A DNA stretch of 6,776 nucleotides, taken from assembly GCA_020056205.1 (NCBI GenBank), contig JAGVIF010000546.1, positions 1 to 6,776 on the forward strand. The letters run 5' to 3'. This document shows positions 1 to 5,809 of the stretch, piece by piece. The notes under the pieces were generated by a model. It was given only the letters and a program-made list of their open reading frames with translations. It did no database searches and was not told where the DNA came from. Source of the stretch: Lentisphaeria bacterium. GTDB lineage: Bacteria; Verrucomicrobiota; Lentisphaeria; Victivallales; GWF2-50-93. A program made the translations under genes and the position numbers. Position 1 is the stretch's first letter. The number at the start of each line of letters is the position of its first letter.

Positions 1-70
1 CGACATACCGCTTTGGGTATGCCTCCGGTTTTGCGGCTTGTCTGAATTTCATAATCTCATTCATCGGCAT
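1..70 (-). other. Open leftward reading frame at the left edge, unrecognised
   Basis: Reading leftward from an ATG at 70-68, the frame stays open to the window edge (about 23 codons, beginning MPMNEIMKFRQAAKP). A second in-frame ATG is at 52-50. Neither start has a clear Shine-Dalgarno sequence, and I do not recognise the peptide. The opposite strand is also open from 3 to 98 with a very hydrophobic translation, so the openness may reflect composition or a repeated element. It could be the 5' end of a real gene on the glycosyltransferase strand, or nothing. Confidence 0.2.
4..21. repeat. Short inverted repeat (6-bp arms)
   Basis: CATACC at 4-9 and GGTATG at 16-21 are perfect reverse complements around a 6-nt loop. 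The stem is short and could be chance. It is listed because it sits about 80 bp from two stronger palindromes and may belong to the same non-coding structured segment. Confidence 0.3.
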
Positions 71-99
71 CGGTTTTGAGTTTTGCAATTGGCTCTAAT

Positions 100-120
100 G
101 AAAATTGCATCGCAATTTTC
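100..120. repeat. Perfect 9-bp inverted repeat next to the larger palindrome
   Basis: GAAAATTGC (100-108) and GCAATTTTC (112-120) are perfect reverse complements around the 3-nt loop ATC. The repeat directly abuts the larger one at 121-161, with no base between. It lies just downstream of the glycosyltransferase stop, so it may help end or stabilise that leftward transcript. The stem is AT-rich and no clear U-run follows on the leftward strand, so it is not a classical intrinsic terminator. Confidence 0.55.
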
Positions 121-161
121 GTAAATATTCACCGAACCCCGTCCTTTCGGTGAATATTTAC
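121..161. repeat. Perfect 16-bp inverted repeat over the glycosyltransferase stop codon
   Basis: The arms at 121-136 (GTAAATATTCACCGAA) and 146-161 are perfect reverse complements around a 9-nt loop (137-145). The palindrome covers the last codons and the TGA stop (131-129) of the leftward glycosyltransferase gene. In RNA it would form a long hairpin from either strand. It may be a transcript-end structure for the glycosyltransferase, possibly bidirectional, or a dispersed palindromic repeat that inserted and now supplies the gene's C-terminus. No poly-U tail supports a standard rho-independent terminator. Confidence 0.7.
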
Positions 162-851
162 CAGGAGACGAAAGTGGAGGAGAATTATTCTTGCCGTGTC
201 GGCGATTTTTCTAAAATGCGAGATTCTTTCTTTTGGATACACCGCGTCTATTTCCACTTCGCTTATTTTGTATCCTTCGCGCAGGGAGAAGAGGAGTATT
301 TCGGTTTCAAAATCGAATCTGGCGGAGGCCGTTTTAAATTTTTTGAATATATTTATCGGATAGGCTCTAAGACCGCTTTGCGTATCGCTGATTTTCACTC
401 CGCTTTCAAGCCGCAGTAAAATATTGGAGAAAAGTTTTCCTATCCTGCTCGCAAGCGGAACATCGCATGATTTGAAATTTCTGCATCCTATGAAAAGAAT
501 TTCCCCGCGGGGACAAGAGGTGCATGTTTCAATAATTTTTTGAATATCGGACGCTTTATGCTGGCCGTCGGCATCGGCAGTTACGATGTAAGCGTCAGCG
601 CCACAGGCGCTTGCTATTATGAATTCGGCGCCTGTGCTTATCGCCGCCCCCTTCCCTCTGTTCAGCGGACACCTTATACCGCGAATTGCCGGAACGGGAC
701 ATTCGTATGAAGGCGAAGAACCGTCGTCAACAATCACGATCCTATCGAGAGAATGGGGAATCTCTTTTATCAATGACGATAAAATTTCATGACTCTGGTT
801 GTAAAAAGGGATTAACACCCATATTTTATCCCTCGCAGCAGTTGTTATCAT
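129..851 (-). CDS. Family 2 glycosyltransferase, dolichyl/polyprenyl-phosphate sugar synthase-like
   Basis: This is a 240-residue GT-A fold glycosyltransferase of the DPM/DPG-synthase-like branch of family 2, which moves a sugar from a nucleotide-sugar donor, often to a polyprenyl phosphate or another envelope acceptor. The N-terminal strand is WVLIPFYNQ (11-19), followed by VDDGSS (41-46), the NRGKG loop (64-68) and TADADGQH (91-98), which carries the metal-binding Asp cluster. DTQSGLRAY (156-164), RFDFETEIL (178-186) and SHFRKIADT (211-219) match the usual C-terminal motifs of this branch. There are no C-terminal membrane helices, so it is probably soluble or peripheral. The ATG at 851 lies just before the first strand and follows a very A-rich leader without a Shine-Dalgarno sequence. 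The last residues are encoded inside a palindrome. It is divergent from the pilus-like operon, with no evident functional link. Donor and acceptor cannot be read from sequence. Confidence 0.88.
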   Translation of the reverse strand: MITTAARDKIWVLIPFYNQSHEILSSLIKEIPHSLDRIVIVDDGSSPSYECPVPAIRGIRCPLNRGKGAAISTGAEFIIASACGADAYIVTADADGQHKASDIQKIIETCTSCPRGEILFIGCRNFKSCDVPLASRIGKLFSNILLRLESGVKISDTQSGLRAYPINIFKKFKTASARFDFETEILLFSLREGYKISEVEIDAVYPKERISHFRKIADTARIILLHFRLLVNIHRKDGVR

Positions 852-880
852 TTTTTTTTGATTTTTTTTGTTTTACGAAC

Positions 881-907
881 TTGAAAAGAGATTTTTAACG
901 GTATCTA
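881..907 (+). promoter_or_regulatory. Weak candidate sigma-70-type promoter for the pilus-like operon
   Basis: TTGAAA (881-886) could be a -35 box and TATCTA (902-907) a -10 box, but the spacer is only 15 bp. TCTACT at 904-909 gives a 17-bp spacer with a poorer -10. On the other strand, TTGAAA (932-927) and TAGATA (907-902) with a 19-bp spacer could drive the glycosyltransferase. Two divergent genes need promoters in this 110-bp gap, but these particular boxes are weak matches. Confidence 0.22.
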
Positions 908-948
908 CTACCTCTCTAATTTTTAATTTCAAACCACACAAGTATGCT

Positions 949-956
949 AGGGGAGG
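949..956 (+). promoter_or_regulatory. Strong Shine-Dalgarno deciding the start of the first operon gene
   Basis: AGGGGAGG at 949-956 sits 5 nt before the ATG at 962. The upstream in-frame ATG at 944 would overlap this site and would place six residues ahead of the basic start of the signal peptide. The site therefore supports initiation at 962. Confidence 0.8.
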
Positions 957-961
957 TTTTT

Positions 962-1636
962 ATGAAAAGAAAAATTTTGTTGACGGCGGCGCTTATTGCG
1001 GTCTTCGCCGCGTTTCTCTCAACGGATTCAAACGCGCAGTCGAAATACATCACAAGCGTGAACATCAAGACTGACATGGTACAGGGCGCCAAAATTGAGG
1101 CGACAAACGTTCCGGTGTTTGGCACTCAGTTGGACTGGATACAGATAAATATTGATTTCACCACGGCCAGAACTGCAAGCCCCATGGGCAAAAATTATTA
1201 TGAGTGGATTGATGATATAAGGGTTGAGATTGAACTCCTTCTCCCAACCGGACATCCGCAGAAACAATATGCGCTCCTGCTCGGCAAAGCCGACTACTGG
1301 TCTTTCGCTCTTGACGGGAAAGAACACCATATCGTGATGTTTGTTCCGCCTGTCTTTATAAAGAGGTATGCTCCGGCGCAAAAGATAAGCGGCGCCGATG
1401 TCAAAAAATTTGAAATCAAAGTAACCTTTAAAATGAACGACGCCGTTATCGGAACCGGCTTCACCGGCCCGAAGAATAAAACAGACCGCGAGATTGCAAC
1501 AAGATTCGAGAAGATAAAGCTTATGCCTGATATAGACAGGGTCAAAAACAGTATTTTTGGCATAGACAAAACTCCCTGGAGGGATTTGAATTTCGACCAT
1601 TATGAGTTGATAAAGACATATAAATCTGAGGAGTGA
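962..1636 (+). CDS. Exported Amuc_1102-type pilus-like protein
   Basis: The product is a 224-residue exported protein that opens the operon. It has a classical signal peptide: a basic start (MKRK), a hydrophobic core at about 5-19, and a likely cut after Ala25 (SNA|Q). The mature part (about 200 residues) is rich in alternating hydrophobic strands, for example WIQINIDF (59-66), DIRVEIELLLP (85-95) and FEIKVTFKM (150-158), as expected for a beta-sandwich. It ends with an aromatic segment, TPWRDLNFDHYE (204-215). It has no lipobox, no prepilin cleavage motif and no second membrane helix. Position directly before a PilM-like gene, size and signal peptide match Amuc_1102 of Akkermansia, whose described structure is immunoglobulin-like; family assignment rests mainly on this context. 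The biochemical role is unknown; a periplasmic accessory or pilin-like part is possible. The ATG at 962 is chosen over 944 for its Shine-Dalgarno. The next gene starts 13 bp downstream. Confidence 0.78.
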   Translation: MKRKILLTAALIAVFAAFLSTDSNAQSKYITSVNIKTDMVQGAKIEATNVPVFGTQLDWIQINIDFTTARTASPMGKNYYEWIDDIRVEIELLLPTGHPQKQYALLLGKADYWSFALDGKEHHIVMFVPPVFIKRYAPAQKISGADVKKFEIKVTFKMNDAVIGTGFTGPKNKTDREIATRFEKIKLMPDIDRVKNSIFGIDKTPWRDLNFDHYELIKTYKSEE

Positions 1637-1649
1637 TGGAGACTCAATA

Positions 1650-3404
1650 ATGCCAAAAACCGACACATTGCTTGCGATTGACGTAGGAAGCGACAGCCTA
1701 AAAATGGCTGAGTTCAATTATCCTCCGACCGGGAAACTTGTCCTTGAAAAGTTCACATTCAAGGAATTTGGCGGAGACCTGAAGGAAGAGGACTTGCTTC
1801 CCGCGATTAAAAATGCGTTAAAAGCCGCGTTTGAGGAAAATCAATTCTCCTCAAAAACAGTCAATATTTCCATAACCGGTCAATCCTCTTTTATAAGATT
1901 CGCGAAATTGCCTCCGATAGGCGGGCAGGAAAACAGGGTCAGGCAGGTCGTCGAGTTCGAGGCAAAACAAAATGTGCCCTTCCCCATAAACGAAGTTGTC
2001 TGGGACTATCAACTTATCAGTGAACCGGGCGCGGACGCCGAAATAGAAGTCATGTTTGTAGTGGCGAAAAATGATTTTATAGAAGAGATAACATCGGCGA
2101 TAGAGGAGTTCTCCAAGGGGATAAAAATTGTTGACATCGCCCCGATCGCATGTTATAATGCCGCGAGAGCCAATGAGATTGGCGGACAGGACTGCGTGAT
2201 GCTTTTGAACATAGGATCGAGATGTTCGAGCTTGGTTTTCATTGACAGCGGCAAATTTTTCGTAAGAACGATTCCGATTGCCGGACAAACCATAACCCAG
2301 CAGATTAGCAAGGAATTCGGCATTCCTTACAACGACGCCGAGGAACTCAAGAGGAAACACGGTTTTGTGGCTCTCGGAGGGGCGTATGAAGAACCTGACT
2401 CGGAGGTTGCCGCCACGATTTCAAAAATAATAAGGAATGTGATGACGAAACTGCATGGGGAAGTGAACCGTTCTATAAATGTCTATCGTTCGCAGCAAAA
2501 AGGCAACAAACCGGCAAAATTATATCTTGCCGGAGGCAGTTCGGTAATGGCTTTCACTCCAAGATTTTTCCAGGAAAAATTAAAAATCCCGTGCGAATAT
2601 TTCAACGCCTTTCAGGTGGTGTCCCTTTCGGACAGTATAGCGAGGGAAAAGCTCGCCGAGGTCGCTCACATGTTCTCGGAGGTCATTGGGCTTGGGCTTA
2701 GAAATCTCACGGTATGCCCCATTGAAATATCTCTTCTCCCTCAAAAAATCAAAAGAATGCATGAGATACAGGCGAAAGCTCCATTCTTCTATGGCAGCGC
2801 CGCGTCCCTTGTCCTGTGTTCCGCCCTGATATTTTCGTCTTTAAAGATGCAGTCCGCGCGCGACGAAAAGCTCATAGTACTCGGGGAGGATGAGGTTGCA
2901 AAGACAAGGATATTGCAAACGGAGATTAAGACAGTACATAACAAGCTCGGCGCCGTAAAATTGTCATACGCCACGGCCGCAAAGAAACTTGCGAATAGAT
3001 CTGCCTGGCCAAATTTGCTTAATGCCCTGCAGGGAAGCCTGCCGGACAATATGTGGCTGATAAAAATTTCTCACGGAAGTGATCCGGCTTTAAGTTCTAC
3101 TCCATCAACGACGGAGCCGTCGCGTGAGGAGGCTCCGCGTTTTGCTTTCTTCAAAAAAGCGGCGACCGGAAAGACGACAACCGAAGACCAACTTAAAAAA
3201 CTTGAATGGCTTGAGATTGAGGGATATTTCATGGGAAAAACGGAATTGGAAATAGTGGCGTTTAAACAGAATCTGGTAAAATCAGGAATATTTTCAGATA
3301 AAATAGAGGATTTGCACACTGCTGCGTTTGAACCCGCCAAGGGAGACGAATCCGTATCAAGTTTCAAATTGACTATAAAGCTCAAAAATCCAATGGATAT
3401 TTAA
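1650..3404 (+). CDS. pilM: PilM-PilN fusion, GspL-like inner-membrane platform protein (Amuc_1101 type)
   Basis: This 584-residue protein joins a cytoplasmic actin-like PilM domain to a PilN-like membrane and periplasmic domain, giving the topology of type II secretion GspL. The PilM part (about 5-350) shows the phosphate-1 loop AIDVGSDSLKMAEF (9-22), the PilM signature around FPINEVVWDYQ (111-121), a second phosphate loop LLNIGSRCSSLVFID (185-199), AGQTITQQISKEFGI (211-225) followed by AEELKRKHG (230-238), and the adenosine motif LYLAGGSSVM (291-300). ATP binding is therefore likely. ISLLP (360-364) resembles the INLLP motif at the N-terminus of free PilN. One membrane helix follows (about 377-399), then a coiled-coil-like stretch (403-450) and a ferredoxin-like PilN domain (453-584) interrupted by a Ser/Thr/Pro-rich loop (about 477-513). 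The ATG at 1650 has GGAG at 1638-1641. Free PilM is usually about 350 residues and PilN about 180-200, so the length fits a fusion. The next gene starts 5 bp later. Confidence 0.93.
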   Translation: MPKTDTLLAIDVGSDSLKMAEFNYPPTGKLVLEKFTFKEFGGDLKEEDLLPAIKNALKAAFEENQFSSKTVNISITGQSSFIRFAKLPPIGGQENRVRQVVEFEAKQNVPFPINEVVWDYQLISEPGADAEIEVMFVVAKNDFIEEITSAIEEFSKGIKIVDIAPIACYNAARANEIGGQDCVMLLNIGSRCSSLVFIDSGKFFVRTIPIAGQTITQQISKEFGIPYNDAEELKRKHGFVALGGAYEEPDSEVAATISKIIRNVMTKLHGEVNRSINVYRSQQKGNKPAKLYLAGGSSVMAFTPRFFQEKLKIPCEYFNAFQVVSLSDSIAREKLAEVAHMFSEVIGLGLRNLTVCPIEISLLPQKIKRMHEIQAKAPFFYGSAASLVLCSALIFSSLKMQSARDEKLIVLGEDEVAKTRILQTEIKTVHNKLGAVKLSYATAAKKLANRSAWPNLLNALQGSLPDNMWLIKISHGSDPALSSTPSTTEPSREEAPRFAFFKKAATGKTTTEDQLKKLEWLEIEGYFMGKTELEIVAFKQNLVKSGIFSDKIEDLHTAAFEPAKGDESVSSFKLTIKLKNPMDI

Positions 3405-3409
3405 CCCGG

Positions 3410-4567
3410 ATGAAAGATTTTATAAAGAAAAATGTGGTTCTGATGACTATACTGTCTCTTTCTCTGATGTTTTTCCTTTTCCTTGCCGCCGTAGGATTCG
3501 TGGAGTGGTCCAAGGTGAATAAGAGCCAGACTGCGTTGCTTGCTTTGAGAACCGACATACAAAAGCTCAACGATGAAAAACCCTATCCGGTGAAAGATAA
3601 TCTGCAGAACATAAAAGGCGATTGGGGTATCTTGAACGACAAGCTTTGGGAAATAAATCAACTTTTCGGCAAACCTTACCGAAAGGCTTTACAGGAATTT
3701 GCCAAGTCTCTCGGGACGGATCAGGCAAAGCTTTCCCTTGCTTGGAGCGAATTTTACAGGAAAAATATCCAAAAAAACGACCTTCCGGAACAAATACTGA
3801 TGAGGTTCTTAAAAAACTATTCTCCCGAGCAGATTGCCGGGGCAAAAAAAATCTTTAAAGAGAATGCGGAAAAAAGAAGCGTAGAACAAATTAGCGATTC
3901 AAACATAAATGAACTGTTGATGGACGCGCTCGGCATCCCGAGGAAAATGAGCCCTGACGCATGTAAAGTTTATATTCAGAACATGGAAAGCGCGCTCTTT
4001 AAGTTTGCCTCATCCGCTGAATTCGGGAACCCGCTGATCATAGGCGAAAAGAGCGGGGTTTTTAACGTCTATGACAAAACCAGCCTCCCCCCCGCTGATC
4101 ACATTTCCAACATCATAAGGCACTACAAACTTATAGAAGACTTTACCTACAGGATGAAAGGAGCCGGGATTGAATCCGTAAAATCGCTTCAAAAACTCAA
4201 CGGGATTGAAGGAGCGAACGACGGACAATTCATAACTTTCTCCTATAAAATTGAATTTGCGGCGCCTTCTCAGGCGTTGAGAAAACTTATTGAGGACATG
4301 CAGGGCGCGTATAAGGACAACAGAATATACGTTATCAGGGACATCGTTTTTTCAAAGATAAACGATGACATGAAAAGTCGAATCTCTTCCGCCGCTTCGG
4401 CGGCCACGGAAAAACCAGATTCGAGAACAAAGCCGAATCAGCCCTTGCCGCCACCATTGCTGGCGCCGGATATTCCGTTTGTGCTTGGACTTAGCGACGG
4501 TATAACCGCCGAATTGAAATTTGACTATATAATTTATATCGGGGATGAATTAAAAGTTGGGAGATAA
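3410..4567 (+). CDS. PilO/GspM-like bitopic protein, Amuc_1100 type
   Basis: This 385-residue protein has a short basic cytoplasmic start (MKDFIKK), one membrane helix (about 9-31) and a large periplasmic part, the topology of PilO and GspM. A coiled-coil-like segment follows the helix (33-56), then a helical region (about 64-200) with no PilO counterpart that I recognise. The C-terminal part has PilO-like alternating strands and helices: FITFSYKIEF (274-283), a helix (287-300), IYVIRDIVF (306-314), a low-complexity insert rich in Ala, Ser and Pro (about 322-352), and a final strand AELKFDYIIYI (367-377). PilO is usually about 200 residues, so this form is nearly twice as long; Amuc_1100 of Akkermansia (about 317) is closer. 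It probably pairs with the periplasmic PilN domain of the preceding fusion. The start lies 5 bp after the previous stop with only a weak ribosome site, so translational coupling is likely. Assignment rests on topology, fold pattern and position. Confidence 0.82.
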   Translation: MKDFIKKNVVLMTILSLSLMFFLFLAAVGFVEWSKVNKSQTALLALRTDIQKLNDEKPYPVKDNLQNIKGDWGILNDKLWEINQLFGKPYRKALQEFAKSLGTDQAKLSLAWSEFYRKNIQKNDLPEQILMRFLKNYSPEQIAGAKKIFKENAEKRSVEQISDSNINELLMDALGIPRKMSPDACKVYIQNMESALFKFASSAEFGNPLIIGEKSGVFNVYDKTSLPPADHISNIIRHYKLIEDFTYRMKGAGIESVKSLQKLNGIEGANDGQFITFSYKIEFAAPSQALRKLIEDMQGAYKDNRIYVIRDIVFSKINDDMKSRISSAASAATEKPDSRTKPNQPLPPPLLAPDIPFVLGLSDGITAELKFDYIIYIGDELKVGR

Positions 4568-4572
4568 AATCT

Positions 4573-5769
4573 GTGTCGTTTCTAAAAAAACATTATGAAA
4601 AATTAATACTTGTGGTTTTCCTGCTGATTTTTATAATCGCCACGGTTCAGCTCATCTTGGTGGTGATAAAATCCCAGGGGGTTAATGTTGACGATCTTCA
4701 TTTTATAAAAAAACCTCCGGATTATCCCAAGGCGGATATTGCCAACTACGCCCCTCTCAAACTTTTCGAGAAAGACTCAATTTGGAATCAGGCTTGCCCA
4801 AGAAAGACTGAGGGCGCTCCCTTCACAGACCTCATGAACTCCTATCCTTGCGCCCCCTGCCCATCCTGCAAAAAAATAATTCCTCTGTCTGATTTCACCA
4901 ACAAGAAATGTTCAAGCTGCGGGGCGGCGCTGAAGGTGATAGACCCCAACAAAATTGATGAAAGCAAAGATTCGGACGGTGATGGCGTCACCGACAAGCA
5001 GGAAATTGAGCTCGGCATGAATCCGAATGACCCTTCGGATGTGTATTCAGACCCCGATCTGGACGGGTTCTCCAATATTTCAGAGATTCACGACGGCACC
5101 AATATAAAAGACGCGAAGAGCCATCCTCCTTTTGCGTTAAGGCTCTTTGTTAAAAAAATAGAAAGAAAACTTCTCCTTCTTAAACTGGAAAAAATAACAC
5201 GGACCGGTGATAACAAAAATGATTGGACTATTCAGATCAATGTGTATATTTCCAAGAAAAAACGTTATGACACCGCCTTCAAAAAAATAGGAGATACACT
5301 TGATTTAGACGGAATGAAGTATAAAATAACCGACATCATTTCCAAAAAAGAGGAAAAATTTGATCCGACGACCAAAAGCACTTCCACTGTTGACATCAGT
5401 GAAATCGTGATTCAGGCGGAAAAGGACGAGCCTATAACGGTAAAGCTGAAAGAAGATATTTATGAAAATAAAGAAACTATTATAGTTGTTGACTCTCACA
5501 GCGGAGAACAATTCAAGGTTATTGTCGGACAGGAGTTTTCAATTCCTGACGTTGCTTTGAAGACGGACGAGAAATACTCTGTCACCAGAATAATTGACAG
5601 GAAAACCCTGACCGTTGAGATTCAGATGGCAGGAAGCGATAAAAAATTTGAAATAGGGGCGCAGCCAACGGAAACAGTAAAGAAGCAGGAAGCAACTCCC
5701 CAGCCGGGCGATTTGAATTCTCCTGCGTTTCCCGGCTCTTCCCCGCCAGGCGCTGAAATTAAATTTTAA
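4573..5769 (+). CDS. PilP/GspC-like protein with zinc-ribbon-like and calcium-loop segments, Amuc_1099 type
   Basis: This 398-residue protein has one N-terminal membrane helix (about 11-32) and a periplasmic remainder. Residues 75-116 hold six cysteines (75, 93, 96, 99, 113, 116); CPSC and CSSC form a C-x2-C-x13-C-x2-C zinc-ribbon-like pattern. Next come two Asp-rich loops of the thrombospondin type 3/EF-hand kind: DSDGDGVTDKQE (133-144) and DPDLDGFSNISE (160-171). The C-terminal half is beta-rich, with two PilP/GspC-like segments, IGDTLDLDGMKYKITDI (239-255) and VGQEFSIPDVALK (318-330) followed by YSVTRI (335-340), then a Pro/Gly-rich tail. PilP is normally a lipoprotein; here a membrane helix replaces the lipid anchor, as in GspC. 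The likely job is linking the inner-membrane PilM-N-O-like parts to the secretin encoded next. The start is GTG (4573) with GGGAG at 4559-4563, 5 bp after the previous stop. The pilus-system call leans on context; the metal sites are inferred from spacing. Confidence 0.78.
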   Translation: MSFLKKHYEKLILVVFLLIFIIATVQLILVVIKSQGVNVDDLHFIKKPPDYPKADIANYAPLKLFEKDSIWNQACPRKTEGAPFTDLMNSYPCAPCPSCKKIIPLSDFTNKKCSSCGAALKVIDPNKIDESKDSDGDGVTDKQEIELGMNPNDPSDVYSDPDLDGFSNISEIHDGTNIKDAKSHPPFALRLFVKKIERKLLLLKLEKITRTGDNKNDWTIQINVYISKKKRYDTAFKKIGDTLDLDGMKYKITDIISKKEEKFDPTTKSTSTVDISEIVIQAEKDEPITVKLKEDIYENKETIIVVDSHSGEQFKVIVGQEFSIPDVALKTDEKYSVTRIIDRKTLTVEIQMAGSDKKFEIGAQPTETVKKQEATPQPGDLNSPAFPGSSPPGAEIKF

Positions 5770-5773
5770 CACA

Positions 5774-5789
5774 TGAGCCAGTTGGCTCA
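5774..5789. repeat. Small dyad in the gap before the secretin gene
   Basis: TGAGCCA (5774-5780) and TGGCTCA (5783-5789) are perfect reverse complements separated by 2 nt, in the only sizeable gap of the operon (40 bp). In RNA it would be a small hairpin with a 6-bp stem and 4-nt loop, 9 nt upstream of the GGAGG ribosome site at 5799-5803. It has no T-run after it, so it is not a terminator. It could tune translation or RNA stability, or be chance. Confidence 0.4.
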
Positions 5790-5809
5790 AATATCCCCGG
5801 AGGAAAAAA

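Noticed and set aside
3..98. Rightward hydrophobic open frame near the left edge, as a membrane protein C-terminus
   Set aside because: It is too short and has no context. The hydrophobicity arises from T-rich codons, and the opposite strand is equally open over part of it.
105..419. Rightward open frame of 104 codons
   Set aside because: It lies antisense inside the glycosyltransferase gene, has no domain motifs and no ribosome site, and begins within the palindromic segment.
943..948. TATGCT as a -10 promoter box
   Set aside because: It would place the transcript start at about 955, inside or after the Shine-Dalgarno at 949-956, and there is no fitting -35 sequence.
944..961. Earlier in-frame ATG at 944 for the exported protein
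   Set aside because: It would place the AGGGGAGG site inside the coding sequence and add six residues before the basic start of the signal peptide. ATG 962 has the ideal spacing.
1028..1717. Leftward open frame of 229 codons opposite the first operon gene
   Set aside because: It is almost wholly antisense to the exported protein gene, which has a clear signal peptide and Shine-Dalgarno. Its translation has no recognisable motifs.
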